This document shows, one piece after another, positions 46,733 through 56,399 of a stretch of DNA of 64,000 nt. The DNA comes from Marisa cornuarietis. Lineage: Eukaryota > Mollusca > Gastropoda > Architaenioglossa > Ampullariidae. Under the pieces are notes generated by a model, which was given only the letters and a program-made list of their open reading frames with translations, made no database searches and was not told the DNA's origin. Every line of letters starts with the position of its first letter. Position 1 is the stretch's first letter. The position numbers and the translations under genes were made by a program. Location: contig SMMW01000018.1 in the NCBI GenBank assembly GCA_004794655.1, positions 1,030,501 through 1,094,500 of the forward strand, in the 5' to 3' direction.

Positions 46733-47008
46733 TCATACCCAAGATGTAATGTTGGGACGTAGTCGATTGAAGTCAGACCGGTCATTTATCTGACATCCCG
46801 ACACGAAGTGTCGACCGCATACTTTAGAGTGCGCTTTCGGCACAAAGTTCTCTCTTTGGATCGCTTGCAGCCACAGTTTTCTTCTTTTTTGAGCTTTTAG
46901 GCCTTTACCCATCGGGATACTAGAAAATATTAACGTTTCTCCTCTCTCTCTGTATTTTGATCTACGATTGTGGCAGTTAAGAACACAACAGTGATCATGC
47001 TTACCCAT
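46733..47008 (-). CDS. THAP-domain protein, first exon or remnant (91 aa)
   Basis: MGKHDHCCVLNCHNRRSKY...SKVCGRHFVSG shows the C2CH pattern of the THAP zinc finger (C-x4-C, spacer, C-x2-H), with the conserved W in RRKLWLQAIQR, the F/P region and RLRPNITSWV at the AVPTIF-like end. ATG context is GAGATGG. A donor-like TTGG/GTATGA overlaps the stop codon, so it may be exon 1 of a longer protein. THAP domains bind DNA and are found in transposases (P, Kolobok) and in proteins derived from them. Lies inside the TTAA-flanked element, so it is most likely the transposon's DNA-binding module. Confidence 0.75.
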   Translation of the reverse strand: MGKHDHCCVLNCHNRRSKYRERGETLIFSSIPMGKGLKAQKRRKLWLQAIQRENFVPKAHSKVCGRHFVSGCQINDRSDFNRLRPNITSWV

Positions 47009-47073
47009 CTCGATCTGTAGTAAACACTAATGGCTGTACCCGATTTCCGCTTTGACCACCGACGAGTGTGTAC

Positions 47074-47086
47074 TGCGCATGCGCTG
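47074..47086 (-). promoter_or_regulatory. NRF1-type palindrome upstream of the THAP ORF
   Basis: TGCGCATGCGC, the consensus palindrome bound by NRF1-family factors, lies about 70 bp upstream of the THAP start codon and about 25 bp inside the element's end. It probably forms part of the transposon promoter. Confidence 0.45.
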
Positions 47087-47112
47087 AATAATTGACGAAA
47101 TAGGGTCATTAA

Positions 47113-47233
47113 ACTGTCAGTCATCCCAGGACTCGCACGCCGACACACACACCGATCGCTCATCTTTCACACCTTCCCCCTCCTTCCCCATTTCCCATCC
47201 CTTTCTCAGTTAAAAAAAAAAAGGTTTGTGACA
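47113..47233 (+). mobile_element. Solo LTR, copy C, part 3 of 3
   Basis: ACTGTCAGTCATCCCAGGAC, CACGCCGACACACACACCGA and the pyrimidine-rich block, ending AGGTTTGTGACA, as in copies A and B. GTCAG follows, directly abutting the tail of the minus-strand LINE. Confidence 0.88.
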
Positions 47234-47238
47234 GTCAG

Positions 47239-48875
47239 TCAGTTGTCCCTTGCCTGGCGTTAGGGGCAGCACATGGATAGACGCGGCAGCTGACAGGGGC
47301 CGCTACTCTTGCCTATTGTGGGCGATAGTCAGCAGGTCCTGTACAGGACGACTAGTCCAGTCTCTGACATTCGTAAGCCAGTTCTTCCTCTGGCCACCGC
47401 GGTGTCGGCCAACCTCCAAGGTGCCTTGAAAGACAGTCTTCCACAAGGTGTCGTGCCAAGTCACATGGCCAAAGAAGACCAGCTTACGTCGCTTGACTGT
47501 TGATAGGAGAGATTCCTGGTGTCCTACCAGTGTGGCCATCTTGTTTCTTACAAAGTCGTTGGTTTTATGTTCTTTGTATGAGATCCGGAGCAGCCTCCTC
47601 AAGCACTTGTTCTCAAATGATTGGATTCTTCTTTCTGTTTTGGCGAGCACAGTCCACGTGTTGCATCTGTAGAGCAGGATCGGCACTACCAGGGATTTGT
47701 ATAGCCTGTAATGGTAGTGAGCCAAGCCATTGTTGCTGTTGCTATCCTGATGCGGATGGCTGGTGTGGAGCTGCCGTCCTTGAAGAGGGTGGATCCCAAG
47801 TATTTGAAGCTTCTTACCTCTTCAAGCTGTACCCCGTTCATACAGATCTCTGCTTTGCCGTTGCCATTGATCATAACTTTGCTCTTTTCAGTGCTGGTCT
47901 CCATTTCATATGCATTTGAGGTGCCTGTCAGTCTGTTGGTGAGTTCTTGCAGTTCTTTGTTAGTACCTGTGAACAGATCTATGTCATCTTCAAAGCATAG
48001 GTTGCAGATTGGTCTTCCACCAATTGAAATGAAAGTGTGATGGTCGTGAAGAGCTTCGAGCATAATGTTCTCCAAGAATTTATTAAGCAGCACCGGTGAT
48101 AGGGGACGTACCTTGACGTACCCCTACTGTGGTGCGAAAGAAAGCTCCTGGTTGTTTAGCAGTACTATCCTCGTTGAGCTTTTATACAGCAATTCAACGA
48201 CTTGAACGAGGCCTTCTTCGATGTTGAATTTTCGCATCACATGCCAGACTCTGTCGAATGCCTTTTTAAATTCAATGAAGTTGTGGTAAAAGTCCCGCTG
48301 ATGCTGAAGATGCTTTTCTATAAGGAGACGACAGTTGAAGATCTGCTCAACTGTGCTGCTACGTGGTCTGAAGCCAGCCTGTTCTTCTGCTAGCAGCTCT
48401 TCTGCGGTGGTTCTGATGCGGTTCTGTATGACCTTCAGCATGACTTTGCTTGGGTGGCTGATAAGGCTATAGTTCTGTAGTTCTGGCACTGTTTGCTATT
48501 CCCTTTCTTTGGGAGGGGTATGATTAGTGACTGCCTCCATTCTTTGGACCATTCCTTTCGCTCTCAGACTCTTTGGCACAGGACAGTGAGGGCCTTTGTA
48601 GTTTCTTCCCCGCCCTGCTTGAGCAGCTCAGCTGGTACATTATCAACGCCTGGCGACTTTCCTCTCTTCAGACTATGTACAGCTCTTTCGACCTCTTCCC
48701 GTAGGACTGGTAGGTCTACGGGTTCGCCGTCTCTAGCCTGGTTGTTTTGGATGATATTAGTGTCGGTCTTCAGCTGGAAGTTGTACAGGTCCTTGCATGA
48801 ACTGATTTTAACCAAGATGTCTCCAAGAATAAAGCTGGGTATTACTGCAGGCAAAAGAGGTTGTCTGATACACTG
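47239..48875 (-). mobile_element. Non-LTR retrotransposon (GACT-tailed family), longest copy, 5'-truncated
   Basis: Minus-strand frames in order: LREEVERAVHSLKRGKSPGV (near 48700), SLISHPSKVMLKVIQNRIR, EEQAGFRPRSSTVEQIFNCR, FKKAFDRVWH, a damaged VRxG turn, SIGGRPICNLCFEDDIDLF (catalytic box is FEDD rather than FADD), VRSFKYLGSTLFKDGSSTPA, RLYKSLVVPILLYRCNTWTV, and HKTNDFVRNKMATLVGHQES. At least three frameshifts break it. The endonuclease domain is missing. The 3' end is TCAGTCAGT on the + strand, i.e. a (GACT)n tail. Confidence 0.9.
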
Positions 48876-48889
48876 ATACACTGTGGAAA

Positions 48890-49975
48890 GATAACTATAG
48901 CCATTTTAATCGTTCAGTGAAAGACAGCAAAACATTACTTAGACTTTTTGTTCGTCGGAGAATGTGACGGGACTCAGAAGTGAATGCACTTCCGGACTGG
49001 CAAACAAGTTGGAGAACTGTCTGAGGTCGTTAATACAGGGATTTTCAAAGTAGACCCACTGTTGGGAATGGTGTAGAATAAATTTTGTTAACAAAAAGAG
49101 GGGATTTTTCACAGATCTGATAATATAGCAGTGTTTTTAGAAAGACAACAGACTAGTGAGGACACATAATCTCAGTCACTCATTAACGTTTGTGAGAGCC
49201 CTGTCCTCGGTTATTAGCCAGTGTTCTTGTGAGCAGACGAGTTCCAATAGCTCTTGATCGAACCTTGTCAAAGCATGTGCCATAATTCCATGCTTCCTGT
49301 TTGTTGTTGATAGGTTTTATGCAAAATGACCAAATGCAAATTTTTTTTTTTCAAAGTTGAATCCCCCCACCTCCCCGTATATCCTTTTGCAAATAATTAT
49401 TAGTTTTTCGGTCACTTGAGTAGAAAGTCAGTGTTGGTAACTTCTCATACAAAGTCCTTGGGGACATCTACGATTTGTTCACAACACTACATATGAGCTT
49501 CAAACATGGTCCCTATAGCTGTGACGCAAATCAGGAACTTCAAACAGTGGTGTCTCCCAAACTAATTAAGATAGAGACTTAGTTCTTGTTTTGTTTTCCT
49601 TATATTGTCCTGTGCTTTCATGCAAACATAAAAAACACATTTAACAAAACCTTAGTGTGATGGTACGTACTTATAGAAAACAGCAAATGTCATTTCCCTC
49701 CAGATATAAAAAATGAAAATTGGAGATTTGGTTCAGAGTTGTAAATCTTTTGCAAACCTATTTTTCTCTTACTGAAACACCATGGGAATCAAAGTGTATT
49801 ATTACTTTCTACTAGTATTTACAGGAAATTTCAATGCACCCCCCAAAAAAATTAAAATAAAAATAAATAAAGCCCTAGGGTCGTAGTCTCATCGCGCGGG
49901 CATCGTATGCCTCACTTTACCTCTACAACAAGCCTCCACCAAGTGTAAACATCAGGTCAGAATTAATACAAAGCA
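48890..49975. other. Unannotated sequence
   Basis: No coding exon or repeat terminus recognised. Confidence 0.45.
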
Positions 49976-49980
49976 CTCTT

Positions 49981-50036
49981 GACAATGACAATGACCATGA
50001 CCAACTTTATTTGTCCCAATTGCCCAATTTGAATAA
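49981..50036 (-). mobile_element. Rex1-like LINE 3' tail, reverse orientation
   Basis: Minus strand reads CAATTGGGACAAATAAAGTT and then GGTCATGGTCATTGTCATTG, the same tail type as the LINEs ending at 45838 and near 62760. Confidence 0.65.
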
Positions 50037-50039
50037 GGG

Positions 50040-52325
50040 AATGTGCTCGAGTTCAACACTGAATGAAAAAATTGAAAACATGAGAAGGAAAAGGAAGTGG
50101 GCAAGTAACATGTATCATATTAATATATATAAAAAAACTTACAACAAGAAAAATCAGGTATGCACCCCCACACCCACACACCCCGGGGATTATCTTAATC
50201 CGGTTGTCTTGACTGGTTCTGGCAACCTTCCGTCAGCTTGGCGCTTGTCCTCCGCTCACAGCAGATGAATGGCGTAGAGTCTTCAGCTCTCTTCTCAAAA
50301 ACCCGTCCGGCGACAGCAACAGTAGCCTGGCTTTAGCAAAGGTGCGACAACTGAAGAAGTAGCAGCAGCTGCAGCAGCCCACTGGTCGCTTGTGGTCGGG
50401 ATTAAATACCCACCTCTGTCCACCTGCACAACAGGTGAGCTCACCCTGGACCACACGAAAAATACGAGATTTATGTGAACTCCTAACTTCCCCTGATCTC
50501 TATACGACAGCGACTAGAATTAAACCCTGTTTACCTGGACAGAGGGTGAACTCCGCACGTGAAATACGAAAACTTCATTTTCACAAGATTCCTGTGTGTC
50601 AGTGACAAGTCAAACCCCCCCCCCCCGTGTGTTAAACTACGACTTTTACTGTATTACTGTCCAACCCCCTCCCCCTTTTTACGCTACAAGGATAACAGGA
50701 TAATATCGATTTATTAGCCATAATAACTGGATTTGGGGTAATTTTGATGGATGTCTGTAACGGAGCCATTAATAAAAACATGTACTAGTGTATGGATTTG
50801 ATGTAAAGTAAATCCTTTGTCAGTTATTTGTTTGGCCGTTTTATCAAGAAGATGAAAGAAGCATTCATAAAAGGAGACATATGGATTGTGTTTTAGCCCA
50901 ACAGTAAAGAGACAGTCCTATATTTATCATACAAGCGGGTAATTGGTCCTTCCTATATGCATGTACAGTTATCGTACCTGCATCTCACGAATGATAAGAA
51001 AGGTGATATAAATAAGAGAGTAAATCAAAGCCAAGGAAGATATTAACATATCTAACCAACAAACAGACAAGGATGCAGCAGTTTTCAAATTAAAACCAAA
51101 CAAAGAGAAGGGAGATGATAATTTGAACAACACAACTTATGCAGGTAAAACGTTTTTACACTTCACCGTCAAAGAAAGAAAGAAAGAAAGAACACTACTA
51201 GTATCATGATCTTGACCACTACAGGGCGGTGGAACTGATTCTAGAGCGAGACAAGAGCGGCGCAAACAATGTCACAACCTCTGCGATCACTTAACGCCTG
51301 GACATTTGCGTGTTCTTTTCTTTATAAACAAAACAACTCTTTCTTCTTTTTAAACATATATACATTTAATTAAATGATCAAAATATGGCAAAATACTTAA
51401 AAGAAATACTAAGGTATCTAAAAATCAAATAGTATATAAACAAGCACAAAGTCACTTTTCGATGATTCACAAATATTCTAATCCACAAACGCCTCTCTTA
51501 ATAAGGTGCCGTCTCTCGGAACAAGTCACCCAACATCATACCACAAACGCTGCCTCTCGGGGTCAGACGTTGAACTAGAAATGGCGCCGCCTCTTGGGGA
51601 CGAGCGACCCAACCTTTTCTTTATTGACGCCGTCTCTCGGAACAGGCCTTATACAACTCCATGCTAACTCCATTCCATGCGAACTCCATTCCATGCTAAC
51701 TCCAGGCTAACTGCGCCTATAACAAAATTACAACAAAAGAAATTACTAATACTTATAGATCTATGTCTCTAAAAAATACAGGAAAAATTCACCTTATGCA
51801 AAAATAATCCAAGTTGCTAACAAAAACACAATAAGGCACCTTTCTATGAAGACGCAGCCTTCACTTCCCCACACGCAGTGTCTCGCCACTTGCCTTGTCT
51901 CTCTGAGAAGTCAAGCGCTGGCCGGCAACAGTTAACTAAATACTATTCCTCCTTTCTTTTCTCACTCTCTAAAAAAAATCACTATGACTCATGCGCCAGG
52001 TGCGATTTGGGCATCCTCGCTGTACAGGCTATTAGCCTCCATGTCACCCCTCTGTGACAAACAAGACCAGGAGAGGAGGTACAGTTGCACTGCACATCGC
52101 TGCTCACAATGATCACGTGGAGTGCGTGCGACTCGTGGTCATCGTCACTCAGCGCAAAGAGGCAACGAATGAGAGACACTCATCCAGTAGATGAAGGTCA
52201 GTGGTGTTGACGGTGTGTTGGCACGCATGAGTGGAGACAGTGGTCTGTGTTTGCCTGTGCGTGTGAGCGTGTGACCTGCGAGTGAGAGGGTGGAGCAGGG
52301 TGAAAGTCGGAGTAAGGCGAGCCAT
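50040..52325. other. Unannotated sequence with degenerate short repeats
   Basis: Near 51505-51650 a GCCGYCTCTYGG motif recurs four times. Near 51658-51712 an ACTCCATTCCATGC phrase recurs three times. An (AAAG)n run is at 51172-51190. The 51290-51900 stretch has the look of an LTR or old transposon, but no ends could be defined. No coding exon supported. Confidence 0.4.
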
Positions 52326-52332
52326 AGCTAAG

Positions 52333-53126
52333 TGTCCCCTTTCCCCTCGGGCGTTGAGTCCGGCCTTCATCCCGCAGTTACGTCACACTGTCCCCTTTCC
52401 CCTCGGGCGTTGAGTCCGGCCTTCACCCCGCAGTTACGTCACACTGTCCCCTTTCCCCTCAGGCGTTTAGTCCGGCCTTCACCCCGCAGTTACGTCACAC
52501 TGTCCCCTTTCCCCTCAGGCGTTTAGTCCGGCCTTCACCCCGCAGTTACGTCACACTGTCCCCTTTCCCCTCGGGCGTTTAGTCCGGCCTTCACCCCGCA
52601 GTTACGTCACACTGTCCCCTTTCCCCTCAGGCGTTTAGTCCGGCCTTCACCCCGCAGTTACGTCACACTGTCCCCTTTCCCCTCAGGCGTTTAGTCCGGC
52701 CTTCACCCCGCAGTTACGTCACACTGTCCCCTTTCCCCTCGGGCGTTGAGTCCGGCCTTCACCCCGCAGTTACGTCACACTGTCCCCTTTCCCCTCAGGC
52801 GTTTAGTCCGGCCTTCACCCCGCAGTTACGTCACACTGTCCCCTTTCCCCTCAGGCGTTTAGTCCGGCCTTCACCCCGCAGTTACGTCACACTGTCCCCT
52901 TTCCCCTCAGGCGTTTAGTCCGGCCTTCACCCCGCAGTTACGTCACACTGTCCCCTTTCCCCTCGGGCGTTGAGTCCGGCCTTCACCCCGCAGTTACGTC
53001 ACACTGTCCCCTTTCCCCTCAGGCGTTTAGTCCGGCCTTCACCCCGCAGTTACGTCACACTGTCCCCTTTCCCCTCGGGCGTTGAGTCCGACCATCTCCC
53101 CGCAGTTACGTCACACTGTCCCCTTT
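52333..53126 (+). repeat. 56-bp minisatellite, 14 units plus a partial
   Basis: Unit begins TGTCCCCTTTCCCCTC and ends CGCAGTTACGTCACAC. Spacing is exactly 56 bp from 52333 to 53117 without any indel. Two linked variants alternate: CGGGCGTTGAG (units 1, 2, 8, 12, 14) and CAGGCGTTTAG (units 3, 4, 6, 7, 9, 10, 11, 13), with one hybrid CGGGCGTTTAG (unit 5). Edge units differ most (CTTCATCCC in unit 1, GACCATCTC in unit 14). Every unit holds TTACGTCA. All frames of the TAG-bearing variant meet a stop, so it is not coding. Confidence 0.97.
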
Positions 53127-53176
53127 TCAACACACAGAGGTGTGGAACTAACACAGCAATACCTAACACAGGTAAC

Positions 53177-53352
53177 TCACGGACGTGTATAGGTGGACTG
53201 ATGTCTGTCTGCCGAGACTAACTCTTTGCCTCTTGCGAAGTTTTCCGCTGTTAGTCTCGGCGATGAATGTGAAGAAACCGGAAACTTTCTCGGCAAAAGG
53301 CTCGTTCTATAACTTAACTGAAAAAATCGTCTGCAAGCAATCCAGTAATACA
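53177..53352 (-). repeat. Hairpin-bearing dispersed repeat, copy 2
   Basis: Reverse complement of 18271-18513 without the internal duplication. The stem here is perfect: GCCGAGACTAAC (53211-53222) and GTTAGTCTCGGC (53250-53261), loop 27 nt. Ends TCACGGACGTGTATAGG and CCAGTAATAC match the other copy. It begins about 50 bp after the 56-bp minisatellite. Confidence 0.75.
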
Positions 53353-53369
53353 ATTTCGTGGTTAACTGC

Positions 53370-54485
53370 AGCAATAAAATTATTCAGTTGCTTGATTTTA
53401 CGCAGAACTTAAGCGGATCTGTTGCCGCACACTCAAAGACTCGCCAAGAGCACTTCGGATGGCGTGGAGACACACAAGTACATCAGTTGTTGATCAAAAT
53501 CTGCTCGTTACTTGGAAGAAATACAGATTATCTCAGAATCCTCGTGTATTTTACCTGTACTTGGTATGTCATTGACAAAGTCTTAACGAAAGAATACAGT
53601 AGGTTGATAGGATTATAACAAACACTAGCACGCACGCACACACATACGCACGCGCGCGTTCTCTCTCTCTCTCTTTAACCAGTGATTCTGTGTCTTGCGT
53701 TAGCTTACCTCCACCTAATGCCTGTCCTGCCTTTGAAGTTAGCTTTGTTCCTGTTTTTGTTCTGTGTTTTGGTAGTTTTTTCCTCGGACTTTTATTGTCC
53801 TTAGCACATGCAGCAATTCATTGATTTACCAGAAGCAGAACATAGCAACAGCCAAATCATAGATGATAGGTATCAATAGGTAAACGTCTCTGAATGAATG
53901 AATGAATGAATGAATTATTTACGCTCTAAGCACGCGCTATCACAACACCCTACCAAGGAGCCCATACAATCCCATACTTTGGGGTAGGGGGTTGCCTTAA
54001 AGAGCTTAATAAAGACTGCGAGACTTTTATGCTGCAAGAGAGGTAGCTGGAATAAATTAACAAACACATTTGTATATGTGCAGTACGACGAAAATAGAGG
54101 AAAGGATGTATGTGGATGAAATGGAGGAATCAAATGGATTTTAACCTCTTCAATCCTTCTCAAAGCTGTCGCTTGTTTCCTGTAGCAGTAGAACCTCAGT
54201 TGTCGTCAGTTACTATTAATAGCATTGTTATCACTCTGCCAGTGACCCCGCCTGTGACTTTCCAACACAGGATCGACATTCCTGATACCTCACGTGTCAA
54301 ATGATTTTGATGAATACTTCTTGAACCACTGTATTATTGTTTTGTACACACACAATGAAATTTCTTCTTCCTCTTATTGCTCCACCCACCTCTGTTGTCC
54401 ACTGGCACCCTGAAAGCTGACCCTATTTTCCTCCCAGTATCACACAACTGGACTTCCTGTCGAAGTTCTAACCGACTTACAGGCC
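53370..54485. other. Unannotated sequence
   Basis: Holds a GC/CT dinucleotide run near 53648-53675 and (TGAA)n at 53894-53916, otherwise no feature recognised. Confidence 0.4.
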
Positions 54486-54492
54486 GTTCAAA

Positions 54493-54535
54493 TCGATGAC
54501 CGAGTTTCCCTCTGGGATAAATAAAGTCCTATCAT
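54493..54535 (+). mobile_element. Rex1-like LINE 3' tail
   Basis: GAGTTTCCCTCTGGGATAAA, then TAAAGTCCTATCAT, matches the 3' terminus of the LINE ending at 45838. Coding sequence upstream is not recognisable. Confidence 0.7.
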
Positions 54536-54855
54536 AAAAGCAATGATGTCAGCTGGTGGCAAAATTATAAAATGGTATATTCATCCAATGCCTTACAGAT
54601 GAGGTCGAAACCTACGAATTTCCATCCATTCATCGCCATCAGCTGCATGATAATAATTTCAATAATAATTAATCAAACAAAATGTTTGAAGAATCTGAAG
54701 TTGATAAAGGTTGTGAAAGCACACATGAGGTGAACATCAAATACTGCTGAGTGATAAGCTGCACAGGCTCATTACTGCTTTTTGCAACCTTTTACAATAG
54801 CCTTTTCCTCATAAGCTAAGTCTGGAAGTCGTGAACAACCTTAGGAAGGCCTCCC

Positions 54856-55249
54856 GTATCCTCTCTATTTCTGATCATGTGTTGACATGTGAGTTCTCAC
54901 TCTTGTCATCCTCTCTATTTCTGATCATGTGTTGACATGTGTGTTCTCACTCTTGTCATCCTCTCTATTTCTGATCATGTGTTGACATGTGAGTTCTCAC
55001 TTTTGTCATCCTCTCTATTTCTGATCATGTGTTGACATGTGAGTTCTCACTCTTGTCATCCTCTCTATTTCTGATCATGTGTTGGCATGTGTGTTCTCAC
55101 TCTTGTCATCCTCTCTATTTCTGATCATGTGTTGACATGTGAGTTCTCACTCTTGTCATCCTCTCTATTTCTGATCATGTGTTGACATGTGAGTTCTCAC
55201 TCTTGTCATCCTCTCTATTTCTGATCATGTGTTGACACGTGAATTCTGC
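54856..55249 (+). repeat. 50-bp minisatellite, about 8 units
   Basis: Unit: CCTCTCTATTTCTGATCATG, TGTTGACATGTGAGTTCTCA, CTCTTGTCAT. Unit starts recur every 50 bp from 54861 to 55211 without indels. Units differ by a few substitutions (GTGAG/GTGTG, TTGAC/TTGGC, CTCTTG/CTTTTG). Each unit contains GTGAGTTCTCAC, a short hairpin, except in GTGTG variants. Confidence 0.95.
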
Positions 55250-55312
55250 TGGCCGTGAACTCGTACTAGCCTGAGGTGACCCACGGTCACCACTATATCT
55301 GCTGTTGCTGGG

Positions 55313-55314
55313 AA

Positions 55315-55347
<33 letters not shown>

Positions 55348-55362
55348 AAGAGAGAGAGAGAC
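55313..55362 (+). repeat. Compound (GT)n(GA)n microsatellite
   Basis: GT run passing into a GA run with AAAG interruption. Confidence 0.93.
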
Positions 55363-55679
55363 GATTTGTTTTTCAACATGTATACACTCATGTATATCTC
55401 CTTTTATATCATGTATAGGTATGTATTATCTCTTTTATATCATGTATATGTATGTACTATCTCTCTATATCATGTATGTATTGCTGCTAGTACGAGCATT
55501 TTTTGGAATTGCCCTTGTGGATAAATAAAGTTGTATTCTCTTCTCCTTTTGTCATGAAAATAACCCTTACTTCCCTTGAATCCAGAGGCTGCCCATAGGT
55601 TTTCATTCTCTTCATTATCTTTGTGCATCTAAAAATACTTTTTTCTTAAGACTAATCAGCCAGGGCACCACAAGCAAAG

Positions 55680-56375
55680 CTGCAATATACCCATATTTCA
55701 ATGTTTCCTCGCGCTAGCGAACCGACCAACCATGTTCACCCGGATCTTTTGCTCGTGTTGGTAAATCATTTCATCAGCTTGTTTACAAAGTCTTGTTATG
55801 GGTAGCTTAAAGATGTGTAGCCAGAATTTTATACATTTCATGTAAGTATCTATATACAGGGGATACCTACCCACTTCACCATATACAACCAAATTTGAGG
55901 AGTGCAGGGGAACATTTAAAAAAGTTTAATTGCAAATGTGTGTATTTTTCTATAGGGTTATTTATAGCTAAGCCCCAGATTTCTGCAGCATATGTTAACA
56001 CTGATTTTACCTGGGAGTCTAAGAGTTTCCAAAAAATGGATGGGTTATTTGAGTTCAGCTTTCTAAGGGCCTAAAGAATTTCTATGACACCTTTTTTTCC
56101 TTTCACACATAGCTCATTCCTTGCTGCAGAAAAGCTCATCCTAGTAGAAAAGTATACTCCCAGATATTTGTAGGTATTTGTTACTTTGACTTCTAGATTG
56201 CCCTACATCCATTTCTCATTGGAGGAGAGGTAACAACCTTTCCTGAAAATCATAAAATTAGTTTTATCCAAATTGACGGTCAACTTCAGTCTATCTGCTT
56301 CTTGCTTCAGTAAAGTTAGCTAACTCTGTAAGCCAATAACTGTATCTTAAACAAGGACCACATCATCTGCAAACA
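55680..56375 (-). mobile_element. Non-LTR retrotransposon remnant
   Basis: Minus-strand pieces: an ADD-like VCRWCGP region near 56360 (FADD lost), EADRLKLTVNLDKTNFMIF-like sequence near 56250-56320, KYLQIS..FSTRMSFSAARNE-like sequence near 56110-56180, and NLVVYGEVGRYPLYIDTYMK then CIKFWLHIFKLPI near 55780-55890. Several frames and stops. A separate LINE family from the others in the window. Confidence 0.75.
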
Positions 56376-56399
56376 ATAGTAAAAAAAAGAAAGTGAGAG

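Larger units (their letters stand above)
46024..47108 (-). mobile_element. Kolobok-like DNA transposon, short derivative (1085 bp)
   Basis: Ends are TGAGGGTATTTCATCA (46024) and, inverted, TGACCCTATTTCGTCA (47108), agreeing in 12 of 16 bases. A subterminal CGGAARTCGGGTACA also occurs inverted at both ends (near 46104 and 47034). TTAA flanks both sides (46020-46023, 47109-47112). The LTR it split has a single TTAA-type site here (compare TTTAATTAACTG in copy A at about 3969). A THAP-domain ORF lies on the minus strand. TTAA duplication plus THAP protein is the combination described for Kolobok elements. A catalytic core is missing, so it is non-autonomous. A piggyBac-type element is less likely. 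Confidence 0.78.
54730..55545 (+). mobile_element. Rex1-like LINE 3' remnant carrying a minisatellite
   Basis: A frame near 54834-54895 reads NNLRKASRILSISDHVL, then TCEF, resembling the ...RxVLxDxxHVLxxEFxLLPSGRR region near the C-terminus of Rex1-like ORF2. The remnant ends GGAATTGCCCTTGTGGATAA, then ATAAAGTTGTATTCTC, the family tail. The 50-bp array lies between. Confidence 0.6.

Noticed and set aside
46733..47008. THAP ORF as a host gene
   Set aside because: It sits entirely within TTAA-flanked inverted repeats that interrupt an LTR; a transposon origin explains it better.
52333..55249. CRISPR-like regularly spaced repeats
   Set aside because: Both arrays are direct tandem minisatellites without spacers, in a eukaryotic context.
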